Counted from the first letter of the stretch, positions 20,700 to 31,386 are shown. The stretch: DNA of 43,321 nucleotides from Gnetum montanum (GCA_015680685.1 MNCI01014464.1:124233-167553), one strand, 5' to 3'. Translations and numbers: made by a program. The notes: generated from the sequence alone by a model not told the origin.

Positions 20700-22288
20700 C
20701 TTTCTATCCCCCTTGAGAACACTGACTCTGGCAATGTAACTAATGACATGTTATAGTGAACTTAAAACTATCTGCAAGGATTATGCATTAAATTTTAAAG
20801 CTTAAAATGTTAAATTTATAATATCAGTTAATTATAAGATGCCCAAATGATAAATTTGACCTCACCATTGAGTTTAGAATGGTGAAAAATGTTAGAAATG
20901 ATTATTCATATGTTGAAAATGGACATTATATGTTTGAGTTGTGTGAAAATTAAACTTTTGAGGATCTTGAGGCACTATATCGGGCAAGGAGTAAAAACTA
21001 ATTTTTGGGGTTCCCTAGGATGTATCTAACTACACCATTGAGCTCGAAAGGTTGAAAACTATAGGAAACAACTTTCCGTTCACTAAAAAAGGTTTCCAAA
21101 ATCAAAAGTTATGGCTTCTAGAGTTTAAGATCTTTTGGCGTGCAAAACAAAACTTCCCGAGAGGTCACCAATCCCGATTCTACTCCAGAGCAAACACGCT
21201 TAATTGTGGAATTTTTATCTTAGTTGTTACCACTGCGCAAAATTTTAATTTTGAAAATTATTTTTGTAAATTTCTAATTTAAACTAATAGTTTACTGAAA
21301 AAAATTTAAATTTTTCATTAATTGATGAAAATTTCAAATTTTTCCATCAATTGACGAACAATTTAAAGAAAAACAATTTCGTCATTTAACAGAACAATTT
21401 ACCATTGTAAATGGTGATGGTCTTTCAAGGCAGTGATGGGTGGCATTGGAGGCAGTGATAGACTGGCACATGAGGCAATGACGAGCAGCATAGGAAGCAA
21501 TGATGGGCGGGGCTGTGCGTTCAATAGGCAGAAACCGAAAAATACGATGAGGTTTCAATGGCAGGCAAAGTTTTGTGCAAGCGTGGACGTTGAAATCGGT
21601 GGTGCTGCCAGTGCCAGTACCAGTACCAGGGTGCTTATAAAATGACGGCACATGGGCGGTGAGCGGCGACGTCAGAGGCACGNTATAAGTCCAATTGAAA
21701 CGAAATTTGTATCGTTGAAATCATCTCAACAAGTACTACGTGTTAACATAGTTGTAGATTTTAAAAATAAAGTTGATTTTTCAGAAATTAAAAGAACCAA
21801 GCTAGCCTATTTTGTTGAACTAACATTTCTAGGCTAACATATGATAACTTAGCATTTTCTAGATTACTTGGACAGGAAATGTGAACAAAACAAGATCAAT
21901 TTAGGTCATGGTTACTAACTTTCTTGAAAGAAATTTAACAATAATCTTAATCGATTAATAATTATAGTATTAAGATGGGTAAGAGTTACCTGGACCGATG
22001 TGTCATTATCTTACCAACATCTCTTGTAATTGATGAAGCTTGATAAGGTATAATCAAATTTTCATCAATTAATGATATTCATGAAAGAAATTTTGCTGGT
22101 TGTTAGGATCCAATGCCTGATCCATTATTTGTGAAGTCAATGGAAAGGTATCTTCTAACTTGCATCATAAATATATGGTACATCCAATGATGATCAATGG
22201 CTTTCCATGTGTTGTAGCTTTAAGGTTCATCATCAAGTTCATACTATAGTTCGGCTCATGGTTCTGAATAGTCCTTGGGTCATGATTT
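20700..22288 (-). other. Leader region of the CCR4-carrying element
   Basis: About 1.6 kb between PBS and nuclease. It includes a GC-richer island (21420-21690) with four imperfect 22-23-bp repeats (21428-21518) of the type AGGCAGTGATGGGTGG. An AT-rich imperfect inverted repeat lies near 21299-21352 (AAATTTTTCATTAATTGATG and its partner). An undetermined base (n) is at 21683. Open frames over the island in both strands have no recognised motif. No gag or pol was seen. Confidence 0.55.
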
Positions 22289-22300
22289 GCTCTAATACCA
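22289..22300 (-). other. Primer-binding site, initiator tRNA-Met type
   Basis: Minus strand TGGTATTAGAGC, two to three bases after the LTR end. It differs from the standard complement of the initiator Met tRNA 3' end by one C-to-T change. This confirms that 22303-22859 is the 5' LTR. Confidence 0.85.
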
Positions 22301-22302
22301 AT

Positions 22303-22859
22303 CATGAGATCCTGTCCCTGATTTCATGGCAAACATCAAATATACGATATATTAGACATTATACGTACAAAGAAAATATACCAATGCGAAATATAAGCGA
22401 TATTTAGCATTATGTATAAAGAAAATAATAGGAAAAATGCAAAAAAAAAATGCTTTATTAATATGAAAAGGTGTATCTGGAGAATGCTCTGAGAGAGTTC
22501 CTTGGGGTTTTCTTCTTTCGGCATCTATCCCTTAGAGGCAATATAGCACTGCCACCACGGTTAAGCCTATAACCAGGCCAGAAGGATGGGTCAGTTCCCT
22601 TCCTGTTCACCCAACTCCTATTACTCACCTCTCCAAGCTCCACAACTCCATGCTGGAACAACCTCTAACCCCGAGTATAAATGCCTTAGGTCAAACCCTC
22701 AAAGGTTACCTCAAGAGATATGTCTGTTATTACAACATGCCCTTTCAGGTCTTAATTACAACTACCTATTCGGGTCTTGTTAAGATAACAATAACACTTG
22801 TTATGAAGAGACAGCATCTTCATTAGGCAACCACATCATTTGGAAATGGGGATGTGACA
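22303..22859 (-). repeat. 5' LTR of the CCR4-carrying element
   Basis: 557 bp, ending on the plus strand with GGGGATGTGACA as does its partner. The plus-strand left terminus has decayed from TGTGACATCC to CATGAGATCC. It contains the same GCTCTGAGAGAGTT and AACACTTGTTATGAAGAGAC blocks as 18228-18801. Confidence 0.88.
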
Positions 22860-22864
22860 TGTAG
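22860..22864. repeat. Right target-site duplication TGTAG
   Basis: Copy of 18223-18227. Confidence 0.88.
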
Positions 22865-22929
22865 TAAAGAGTAAACTGCTACTAGGAGAACACTTATTTG
22901 GTCTTGAATAACCAACAAGTTTACTACAA

Positions 22930-24120
22930 TAGTATGGCTATAAGTAGTAGTATTTAGGAAATCTCTTATTAATAGGATCTAGAAATTGATGCTCTTCTAG
23001 ATCAGACATGATATAAGCATTATTCAATATAGATTTGATGGTCAAGAAAAGACCATGCTTGTTGGGTGAGAACTTTGTATCTCTAGAGTTTGAAAATTGG
23101 CATAGTGCCAAGTCACTTTCATGGATCTCTTTTACTTGAATATAGCTAGAATGGTGGTGTTGAATATCTGTTTGATATTCATGCAGATGAAGAAGAGCAA
23201 CTTGCCCATGTTCTTCAAGAATATCCAGGTTAATGCATCACATACTATTATTATCCTAATTTGAATACCAATTATGTAGAGAAACATGGAGAGATGGGAT
23301 ATAGAGCTTAACTAATAAGATTGCCATAGAACCATAGGTTAGCAAGGGGTACAATGAGTAGTTGTATGATAAGTGGTATGATAAACACAAATGAAATGAA
23401 ATATATGCAAGTGCCAATTACGTTCGGTTTTATCAACCATGGTATGATGAATGTGTATGAGAGTTTTATTAGTAAACTTAGCCTGATCATTAGACTAAGG
23501 GTAATAAGATGATAAAAAAGATTGAGTGATATGGTACATAGAACAAAAATCAGCTACCTTCTTACTTTTGAATTAAGGTTCATTATCAGTTACAATTTGA
23601 AGTGGTACACCAAAGTGAGCTATGATGTGATCGAGGATGAAACAACAAATAATGTGGGATTTGGTGGAGCATAAAGGGATGACTTTTAATTACTTAGTGA
23701 AGTATTCCATGGTAGTTAGTATAAATTGATATCCAGTAGACAAAGGAGGATTAATTGTATTAATTAGATCTAAACCCCATTTCGAAAGAACCATGTGATT
23801 TAAGACATGTTAAGATTTTGTGAAGGAATAAGAATAAGAGAAGTTTGTCTTTGGCAAGTATCACATGTTTTAAGTAGATGATTAGCATCTTTGGGTAAGG
23901 TTGCCTACCAATAACCTAAAGAAATGATGCAAGTAGCTAGGAAGTGTGAACCTAAATGTTTGTCATACAATCCTAAGTGAACCTAATCAAGGACTATCTT
24001 AGACTCTACAAGACTAAGATAATGTAGATGAACATCGGTAAAAGAAACTCAACAAAGAATATTAGGATTCACTGATTAGAAATGTTAACTATGTTTATGT
24101 AAGGTACCCTTTTAAGTAGG
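22930..24120 (-). pseudogene. TAT-like integrase remnant
   Basis: On the minus strand a zinc-binding start is visible: HLGLYDKHLGSHFLATC, GYWWATLPKDANHL and CDTCQRQT (about 24010-23850). The catalytic core follows with a YFTKW-like block, TDNEPQF (about 23600-23575) and YYPQSNGQAKFTNK (about 23510-23470). The C-terminal end has DLEEHQFLDPINKRFPKYYY near 23010-22950, the usual last block of TAT-type pol. Stops and shifts are frequent. Integrase joins cDNA to host DNA in a working element. The CCR4-carrying element inserted about 70-90 bp past the end of this ORF. Confidence 0.8.
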
Positions 24121-24239
24121 TGTAAGGTGACTAGAAGTTCTCCTAGTTGTAAGGTAGTGAAGGAGATCAACATATTACTTATCATCATATTCTACATTGA
24201 TAGTGATTACCAATATGTGAGAAGATTATGTGATAAGTG

Positions 24240-24670
24240 TCAAGCAAAAAAATTGAATGAGTTGATCTCACAAAGTAGCAAGATCATCATTAATGGCTAG
24301 AGTTGCTAGTGCATCAACTAACATGTTCTCAGAATAAGGGATATGGATCAAAGTATGAGTAGAAAAGGAAAAGATAAGCTCCTTAGCCATTTGAATGTAA
24401 GGAAGTAGGTGAGGAGCCTTACAATCATAGTCACCATTAACTTGATTTATGATGAGCTATGAAGTACTGTAAAGAGTTTTAGTTTTGACTTGATTTTGTA
24501 AAGCTAGTAAGAGACTTCTTATGAGGGTCTTGTATTTAGCAACATTATTAGTATAAGGGAAATCAATTTTGCAAGCTTGAGAAAGAGCTTGTACTAGTAT
24601 AAAGGACAAGAACACAAGTTGCACTAGATCTGAGGGACGTGTATGCTCCATCAAAATAAAGGACAATATT
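24240..24670 (-). pseudogene. Second (TAT-type) RNase H domain
   Basis: The 69-codon frame 24666-24457 has IDFPYTNNVAKYKTLIRSLLLAL, matching the NNxAEYEAL block of the extra RNase H of TAT elements with Glu changed to Lys. It continues past stops with LIINQVNGDYDCKAPHLLPY, LIHIPYSENMLVDALATLA. Its place between the first RNase H and integrase makes this a dual-RNase-H pol, diagnostic of the TAT lineage. Confidence 0.8.
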
Positions 24671-24699
24671 TAAATATCTTATATTATGTTATAAACTAC

Positions 24700-25250
24700 G
24701 GATAACATTAATTTTTTTAGATGAAGAGATAAGCTAAGATATAGCTTAACCTTTAATTGAGTGTTGAGATAGAAAAGAAAGATCAATATCTATAAGGAAA
24801 ATTTTCTATCAAGCTAAGCAATGATTATCAGAAGGATTGTTATTCATAACCTTAAGGATGTTATCTTTGTAGATGATAAAGACCTTAGAATTTAAATGAT
24901 AGTGCCTCCGCTTTTTAGAGTAAAGACAAGACTTAAGAAAGATTTTTCAATATCAAAATATCTAGTCTCATAATCAGAAAAGAGGTGAGATATGTAGTAT
25001 ATAGGAAGATCAAGTTCATCTTCTCATCATTGAGAGAGCATAGTAGAGATGGAATGATTAGACTTAGAAAGATAAAGATAAGATGGTTAATCAAATTGGG
25101 AAGAATGAAGAATGAAAAGAGTAGTTAAGGATTCTTTAATAGAATCAAAGATCTTTTGGCACTCCTCATCCTAGATGCATAAAGTGGATTTATGAAGCAA
25201 ATGAGTTAAAGAATGAAGATGCTTAGTAATATTGTAAATGAAACAATGGA
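24700..25250 (-). pseudogene. First RNase H domain of TAT-like pol
   Basis: Minus strand: LLHKSTLCIWDEECQKIFDSIKE with the Trp as stop, then LYLSKSNHSISTMLSQ, then DLPIYYISHLFSDYETRYFDIEKSFLSLVF. These are the tether and RNase H blocks after Ty3-gypsy RT. Many stops are present. The region 24700-24860 is too degraded to read. Confidence 0.7.
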
Positions 25251-25349
25251 TTCATTAAAGATGACCTTAGGACACACATATCTTAAATGTTCTTAGGAGA
25301 TGCAAGATCTAAGATAGCTTTGACTTTATTAGGATAAATAGTTATGCTA

Positions 25350-26290
25350 TCATGAAAGACAAGATAACCTAACATCTTGCCTGTAAGAACCCCAAAAATG
25401 CACTTCTTGGAATTAAATGTAGGTTAAACTTGTCACAGTGAGCTAGAACTTGATCTAAGTCAAAAGCATGATTAGTAGCTAAGGTAGACTTTATGGTTAA
25501 GTCATCAACAAAATCATTAACAATATCAAACATCATGTCATTAAAGATAAAAGTCATCACTCATTGGTAGGTAGCTCGAGCATTTTTAAGATCAAATAGC
25601 ATTTTGATATAACAAAATATTTTCCAAGGAGTCATAAATGTGGTATAATGTTAGTGCTTTGGATTAGATTATAACCAAAGAAACCATTCATAAAGGATAA
25701 AAGAGCATGATGAGTTGTAGAATCGATTAGCTACTTAACATTAGGCAAAGGGAGGTCATCCTTAAGGGTGACGTTATTAAGATTTCTAAAGTTGATACAA
25801 ATGAGAATGCTACCATTATTTTTAGGCACTACAACCATGTTAGAAACCCAAATGGAATAGTCAATAGGATAGATGAATCTAACATTAAAGAGTTTTTTTA
25901 TGTCTTCTTTTATAGTAAGAGCTATAGTAGGATAGATTTTTCTAACCTTTTGTTTAATAGGCTTGGAAAACTTCCTACAAGATGATGTTATACTGAACAA
26001 GCTTTAGATTTAGAACACGTATGACTATATCCCCAAGTGAGAGCAATTGAATGCTTTTGCAAGGTTACTAAAATAGATCCTTGAAGGTCTAGAGATAGAA
26101 GGGCACTAAGCTGAAGGATCTTTTGTTCACCTTTATGACGTAGCACGTGAAGATTGATCAATTGATTGTTTGTTAAGAGAGATTCTTGATCTAGGAAAGA
26201 GAGGTTTGACTGAGATATAAACTCATCTTCAATAATATCTAAAGAGGATATGAGAGAAATTGAATTTAATACTAAGTTAAGGAAAGAGGA
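25350..26290 (-). pseudogene. TAT-like reverse transcriptase
   Basis: Minus strand: a pre-RT linker (SALLSLDLQGSILVTLQKHS, about 26130-26070) leads to VRKIYPTIALTIKEDIKKLF and FIYPIDYSIWVSNMVVVPKNNGSILICINFRNLN (26000-25731 frame). Then come SFMNGFFGYNLI (about 25710-25670) and, in 25560-25369, MTFIFNDMMFDIVNDFVDDL. FVDD stands at the catalytic YxDD box, so both Asp residues remain. LDQVLAHCDKFNLHL follows. The frame is open for 89 and 63 codons but broken between. In a working element it copies RNA into cDNA. Confidence 0.85.
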
Positions 26291-27360
26291 ATCTAGATTT
26301 CTACATGCCTAACTTTCAAGGTTAGTCAAGATCAAAGATTAAAGAAGAAACTCTAAGCAGGTAGCCATGTTCACCTGGGCCAGAATTAGAAGCTTAGATT
26401 TACTATCCAAAGAAGAGAAAACATCAAAAATAAGCAAGAAACATCAAAAGTAAGATGGACGTCAAAAGTCCAAAGGCATACATCATTTTCATAGGATAAA
26501 ATCAATGTCAAGGGGAAGAGTTAGGCACATGAACTTTCATTTGCATCTAATAGTTTTAAGAATCAATGTATGAGCTTTTGAAAGTAACAACATAATAAGA
26601 ACTCCTAGAAAAGATGACAATTGGTAGCATCAGTGGTATAGAGGGAATCAAAGTTGGATCCAACAATAGTAGGGAATTACCTTAGCCCTACTCACTCCCT
26701 CATAGAGTTTAGATGTAAGTTACCCAAACCCTAGCTAGGAATTTTTGTATGATTTTATTGTTACTATAGCATTTCCATGATGAAAGTTTTAGAATGTGCC
26801 AAAATTCTAAAAGATTTAGCTAGGTATTGGATTTTAGAGCTTGAATTTGACATTTTCTAGTAGTTTGGAGTGGATTTAATCTAAGAAGCTAATGTTTTAG
26901 TTTGAATTTGTGATGAGGATCTAGAACCCTAGAATGTTACTTAGTTTTTACTTATTTCTAACCATTTTTTAGATCTACAACTAGAAATTGAATACATGTG
27001 TAGATTTCTTAGTAGTTTTCCTATAAACTATAGACACATTAAAATATAGGGCTTTTATGTAGATTTTATAGTGAAATTTATTAAGATTTGAAAATTTAAT
27101 GTCCCTGCTATAGTGTTTTGAGTAGTTGCATAACTAGGGCAGAAAATTTCTAATTTTCATGTTGTTTTAAATTAAATTTGATAAATATATTAGATAGAGG
27201 AGGTGAAATTATCATAAAATCAATGTTTTCATGAATGAATTTATAATTGTTTTCATAAAATCATGAGAAAATGCGATTTTGGGGGTTTTTTGCCACGAAG
27301 AACATGATGTGGGATGAACTCAATTTGAGGTTTCAACATGATAGGGATAGAGTATTTTTT
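26291..27360. other. 5' part of the TAT-like element, unreadable
   Basis: Gag and protease of the minus-strand element should lie here but no motif could be read. GACGTCAAAAG and two AACATCAAAA words occur at 26410-26475. The 26700-27330 part is T-rich on the plus strand and noncoding in appearance. Confidence 0.35.
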
Positions 27361-27369
27361 CCAAATGTT

Positions 27370-27710
27370 AAGTGTTGGCAACATTGCATATCAAAAGTAA
27401 ATTTCGATATGAAATGTCAAAAGTCAACATTATGTTATGTTGATATACATAAGGTTGTGCATCAAAAGAAATGACATTTGACATCAAAGATATTTTTGCA
27501 ATACATATTTAAGTTTTAACACACTACGTAGATTGTTTCAACATTAAACATCAAAACTAAGATTTGCCACTTAGGAGTTCTTTCCAAACACATTAGGAAA
27601 AGTGATGTGAGATGTAAAAATTAAGTTTGATGCACTATGTTGTCGAAATAGTGGGAAGAAATGACATAAAGTGTGAAAATTTTTGATGTGAAGAGTTTTG
27701 ATGTCTTTTA
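27370..27710. repeat. Second array of GATGTC/GACATC-AAA words
   Basis: Words such as CATATCAAAAG, AATGTCAAAAG, GACATTTGACATCAAAG and AAACATCAAAAC repeat through about 340 bases, as in 16540-17055. The two arrays lie on either side of the minus-strand TAT-like pol, so they may be the U3 regions of its two LTRs, but the LTR ends could not be matched. Confidence 0.45.
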
Positions 27711-27741
27711 TTGTGCTTTTGACATGATCATGTTTATTCTT

Positions 27742-28218
27742 TCAAGAATGTTGTGGCATGGAAACTACTTGTTATTAAGCCAGTGTACTTCTTTCTCATG
27801 AACAAAAGATGTACCTTGGAGAACAAGCAAAGGAAGGCTAGTCCAATAATGACAAAGACATTGTTCAAAGACAACATGTTAATCATGCCAAAGTTATAGG
27901 AAAGAAAAGAAGTAGTAGAATTACTTAAATTTTGCATCACATACTTCCACATAGTTATTTGGATAGGCTTAAGAGAAGTAGTCCTATGGGCTTTAGAGAC
28001 AATCATTTTCAAATTCTCTGTAGTGCTCATAGAGATTATCTTTGAGTTGTGATCAAACATTAAGAAGCTAATCAAGGATGTTTTTGTGTACAAGAAACAC
28101 CTGGACAAGTTGTGGGAACACAAAGAATATTGGAAATTCAACACCAATAGCACATTGATATTGGAGACACAAACAATAAGAGAAATGTCTAATCCACCAA
28201 GCACTTAGATTTTTATTG
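27742..28218 (+). pseudogene. FCP1-homology (HAD phosphatase)-like host gene fragment
   Basis: One plus-strand frame stays in register for about 160 codons with three stops. It contains VVELLKFCITYFHIVIW, then VFVYKKHLDKLWEHKEYWKFN, TNSTLILET and MSNPPST. This order matches the second half of plant FCP1-homology proteins: a hydrophobic EFLxFC...VGIW strand, the Lys-Leu-Trp-Glu region, then SNTLLxDD and NPPxTAIF. The two Asp residues of the last motif are Glu-Thr here, so it could not be catalytic. The N-terminal DxDxT part was not found. FCP1-type enzymes dephosphorylate Ser/Thr, often on the RNA polymerase II tail. The fragment has no visible intron. Identification is from motif order only and moderately sure. 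The 156-codon minus-strand open frame here is a shadow. Confidence 0.5.
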
Positions 28219-28629
28219 AAAGATGAGTTAAAAACATTTAGAATTAAAAGAAAGTTAGCCTTTATCACCTAAAAAAAACTAAATTTAAATTTTATGGTAT
28301 AGTTTTAATGATCCTAACATCCAAAGCCTCGATTATGTGGCATTCCTCCAAAATCTATTGTGAGACCTCTTACAACATAGGAATTAGAGATCTCAAGTGA
28401 TGTCCCAATTCAATGTATAGTACAAGAGTCTAAGGACATATAGGTTCTAGAGAGAATATGAAAATAGGGGATGGCTTCATCCATTATGAAATGAACTTTA
28501 TGGAGAGTATGTAGAATGAACAAAGGGGTAAAGGATTATCCTAAGGCTAAAAGTTAAACAAAAATTTTTAAAAACTATTTTTATATTTCTACTATTTTTC
28601 ATCGAGGAAAAGTTAATTGATAAAATTTA
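28219..28629. other. Stretch without recognised content
   Basis: AT-rich; no continuation of the upstream fragment and no repeat boundary recognised. Confidence 0.4.
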
Positions 28630-29052
28630 ATGCCTATTTACAAGTCAAGTAGACATTGATGATGTCAAGTTCATTGACATCACTAAAGATGCAAAGGAAT
28701 ATAAAGTAAGGTCCACTAGTGAGGCACTAAGTATCCAAAAGTGGCTTTTTGAAGATGAGAGAGTCAAATATTTTCGGAGATTTGACAAGGCATGGATTTT
28801 TTATGCTTTAGGCCTAAAGCATCCCTACCCTAGTGCGATAGAATATGTTGGACAGATAAAGAGTTATGCAATCAACAATCTAGTTTTTGTTGTTTGTGTA
28901 AACTAGAAACAAGTGATGATCACTTGGGATCTGGCTACATTGAGATATTGGTTGGGCTTCCTAGAGAGAGGGATACAGATTGACAGGACCAAGCTAGATT
29001 TAGTAAACCTATCAATAGTGGAAGAATGGTGGGATCATAGAAGAGAAATGTA
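28630..29052 (+). pseudogene. Unknown protein remnant, unusually well preserved
   Basis: A frame of about 140 codons with one stop (a TAG in VCVN-stop-KQVMIT near 28903). It includes EALSIQKWLFEDERVKYFRR, FDKAWIFYALGLKHPYPS, IEYVGQIKSYAINNLVFVV and VEEWWDHRREM. The composition is protein-like (Trp, Tyr, balanced charge) and much less broken than its neighbours. I do not recognise the family. It may be the 3' ORF of another LTR element, since a family-B element begins at 30540. Weaker pieces continue to 29280 (VVQGYVPRKN, GTSDLLRD). Confidence 0.45.
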
Positions 29053-29901
29053 ATAAATGTGAATAAAGGGAACAACAAAGATCTAAAAAGAATTTTTCCT
29101 TTATTTATAGAGATTCTTATGTAATAAATTTGGGTAGAAATGGGAACTTGCCCGCAAAAGGTTGTACAGGGCTATGTTCCAAGGAAGAACATTCAATTAG
29201 GCACCAGTGATTTATTAAGGGATAGTTGAGGAGATAGAAAAATTACATCAGGAGAACAACAAAGGGAAGAAGAAGATGATGAGAAAAAGGCTTAATTTCG
29301 GATTTTATTATAGGTTAATAAGAGTAATGATCACTGTGTTTGCCTGTAGTGGAAAAAAATAATTTAACGTTGCATTGGAAATAGACTTTTGGCCCCTACT
29401 ATGCCAACACTTAAGGAGTTTAATATCTACGAACAACATCAAAGGTGGTTGTCCTTGGATGTCAATGTCAAAGACCAAAGAAGAGGTTAGATCTTTAGTA
29501 TCTAAAAGCATTGAAGAGCCTTGAAGGAAAATAAGTGAGGATGACAAAGTAGGAAAGGAGGTAATTTTACGAAGTACCTTTAGAACTAGGGAAAAAGAAA
29601 AAATGTTGAGGAAAAGAAAGACTCTTACAAAGGAGAAGATCACTTTGAAGACATCAGAAATAATCATCTCTAAGGAGAAAATAGTAGGAAAAATAAGTGT
29701 TTTATGTTAGTTTTTATGTGGAATTTTTACCAAGTGTTTTCTACAATATGTCATTTCTAGTTTTGATGTGCTAAAAATTATGAGTGACTAATACTTAATC
29801 ATTTTTTTAATTGTAGAGGATAAAAGAGATAGGAGGGCTCTATAACATGAAGCAAAAAGGCTACGTTCTACCCTTCAATTCTAGAAGGATAGAAAGAAGG
29901 T
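29053..29901. other. Degraded stretch between two coding remnants
   Basis: Short plus-strand pieces (CPQKVVQGYVPRKNIQLGTS near 29150-29210) may continue the unknown protein. Lys/Glu-rich codons follow. No motif was recognised. Confidence 0.35.
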
Positions 29902-30201
29902 ATGAGCCAGGAGAAAAAGGACTTCTTGGATAACTTATTTTTGTCAAAGGAAGATAAAGGAAAGAGAGAAAGTGTAACTTTTTCTAATTTTCTTGATTTT
30001 CTTACTAATGAAATAGGTCAAGAAGAGCGAGAAGTTGAGGATGGAGGAAGAGATAAATTTCCAAAGTTTGAACTTCCACCTCCTCCTCTAACAAACATCA
30101 CTCATCCTAGTAAACTATTTTTGATTGATTCAAAGGTTTGTAAGTGGATAAAAAAAGTGACTAACTCCAAACTCTTCACATCATGCAGTAAATGTAAATG
30201 A
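29902..30201 (+). CDS. Unknown 99-codon Lys/Glu-rich open frame
   Basis: An uninterrupted frame from ATG. It has an acidic-basic N-terminal half (KDFLDNLFLSKEDKGKRE), a Pro run (FELPPPPLTN) and a C-terminal CSKCK. It probably continues the unknown protein of 28630-29052 as a separate piece. No known domain; a chance open frame in a remnant cannot be ruled out. Confidence 0.3.
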   Translation: MSQEKKDFLDNLFLSKEDKGKRESVTFSNFLDFLTNEIGQEEREVEDGGRDKFPKFELPPPPLTNITHPSKLFLIDSKVCKWIKKVTNSKLFTSCSKCK

Positions 30202-30539
30202 TGCAATGTTAAAAGTTTTAACATTAATTATATTTTGATGTTAATAAGACTTAGTTATTTTCTTCTCTTTATCAAATATGACAAGGAAAATCTAGGCTTG
30301 TGTCAAAGACAAATAGATGATGTTGGAGGTTCTAGCAAAAGACATGGAGGTCAAGCTAAACATGCTTTCTCAAGAAGAGGATAAGTTAAGAACATTATTT
30401 TTGTTCATTAGTTAGAGACAAAGAACTTGATGTTCTCCTAGTTGAAAATGTAGAAATAAAGATAAAGTTAGATATGGATTAGTTAACCTTTCATGATATT
30501 AAAATAAACATACATGTTGTAATGGAGAAGATTACTATT
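30202..30539. other. Flank of element B1
   Basis: Charged codons near 30300-30470 (VLAKDMEVKLNMLSQEEDKL) hint at a coiled-coil remnant. The stretch ends where the B1 LTR starts. The TSD of B1 cannot be checked because its far end is interrupted and outside the window. Confidence 0.35.
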
Positions 30540-31385
30540 TGATGAGCATCATCATAATAGGCTATGTTGACAAGCATGCGTTGACAAAGCCCCATTGATG
30601 CATCCTTGTCGATGCATGATGACATGCATCGATGTAGATGCATTGACGTTGATGTACAAGAAGCCTATATAATGTGTGCACTAATCACATTTATGGCAAG
30701 TTAAGTCCATAATGTAGTAAAGTTGTTGTATTTTGCTTTTCCTAAAGTTAGACTCTTTATTTGAGCATCATGTACCTAGATACTTTGGTGTACATGGTAA
30801 TAAAAACAAGATTTTTGACATTCATTGTAGCACTTGAATAGTTTAATCTTTCTTATTTGCACTTTAGTTTTAATGCATTTTACATTCCTCATCTCAAGTA
30901 AGCAATTCATTTAACCATGAACACATGAGTACAACCACTTTAAGCATAATGTATAACACTTGGTAATCCTAGTAGTGGCAATTTGGTACATTCACTAATT
31001 ATCACTTGATAACCTAGTAGCGTCAATACTAGTTTAGGATGTGTATGGTAAGAAGGAATGACTACTTATGTTAGGATAGTTAGTCACTAGAATAGATGAG
31101 TAGTTAATTAGTTGATCATTAAACCTTTGTTTATTTCACCATCCACTTAGGATAAAAATACATAAATATACCAACAAAAATAGATATCATTAGCCTTAAC
31201 TCACATTTAACTATATAAAAAGATAGCACAAGTATGAGTTAGGAAGACAATGATCACATGACCCCTTGATTCATAGTTTATGATTATGAGCAAACTTAGG
31301 AACTAAATCTACGTAATTCAACCAAATTACTAGTACATGCTTGTGATTTGTATGGTTGGGCATAGGGTATACTCACTGCTGATCA
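30540..31385 (+). mobile_element. 5' LTR of family-B element B1
   Basis: 846 bp from TGATGAGCATC to ACTGCTGATCA. It is collinear with 39174-40290 and with B2's LTR. U3 is rich in GATGCATG/CATCGATG palindromes (about 30580-30650), followed by the TATA box CCTATATAATG (30664-30674). The PBS follows one base after the LTR. Confidence 0.9.
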
Positions 31386-31386
31386 T

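Larger units (their letters stand above)
18228..22859 (-). mobile_element. Complete non-autonomous LTR element carrying a CCR4-like nuclease retro-copy
   Basis: 4632 bp bounded by direct LTR copies (18228-18801 and 22303-22859) and a perfect TGTAG duplication on both sides. On the minus strand a PBS (22300-22289) follows the 5' LTR, and a polypurine tract (18814-18802) precedes the 3' LTR. The internal 3.5 kb shows no gag, protease, RT or integrase block. It holds a noncoding leader with two small tandem repeats and an intronless CCR4-type nuclease sequence in sense orientation. It must have been mobilised by another element's enzymes. By eye the LTRs differ at about 9 of the first 120 aligned bases, mostly C/T and G/A, so insertion is not recent. 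It sits in the 3' region of the minus-strand TAT-like element and is younger than it. Confidence 0.88.

Noticed and set aside
26650-26690. TTGGATCCAACTTTGATTCC (minus strand) as the PBS of the TAT-like element
   Set aside because: Too many mismatches to a tRNA complement and no LTR end could be placed beside it.
27734-28204. 156-codon minus-strand open frame, among the longest in the window
   Set aside because: It is antisense to the FCP1-like plus-strand frame, is rich in Leu/Ile/Phe/Ser as shadows of AT-rich coding DNA are, and has no recognised domain.
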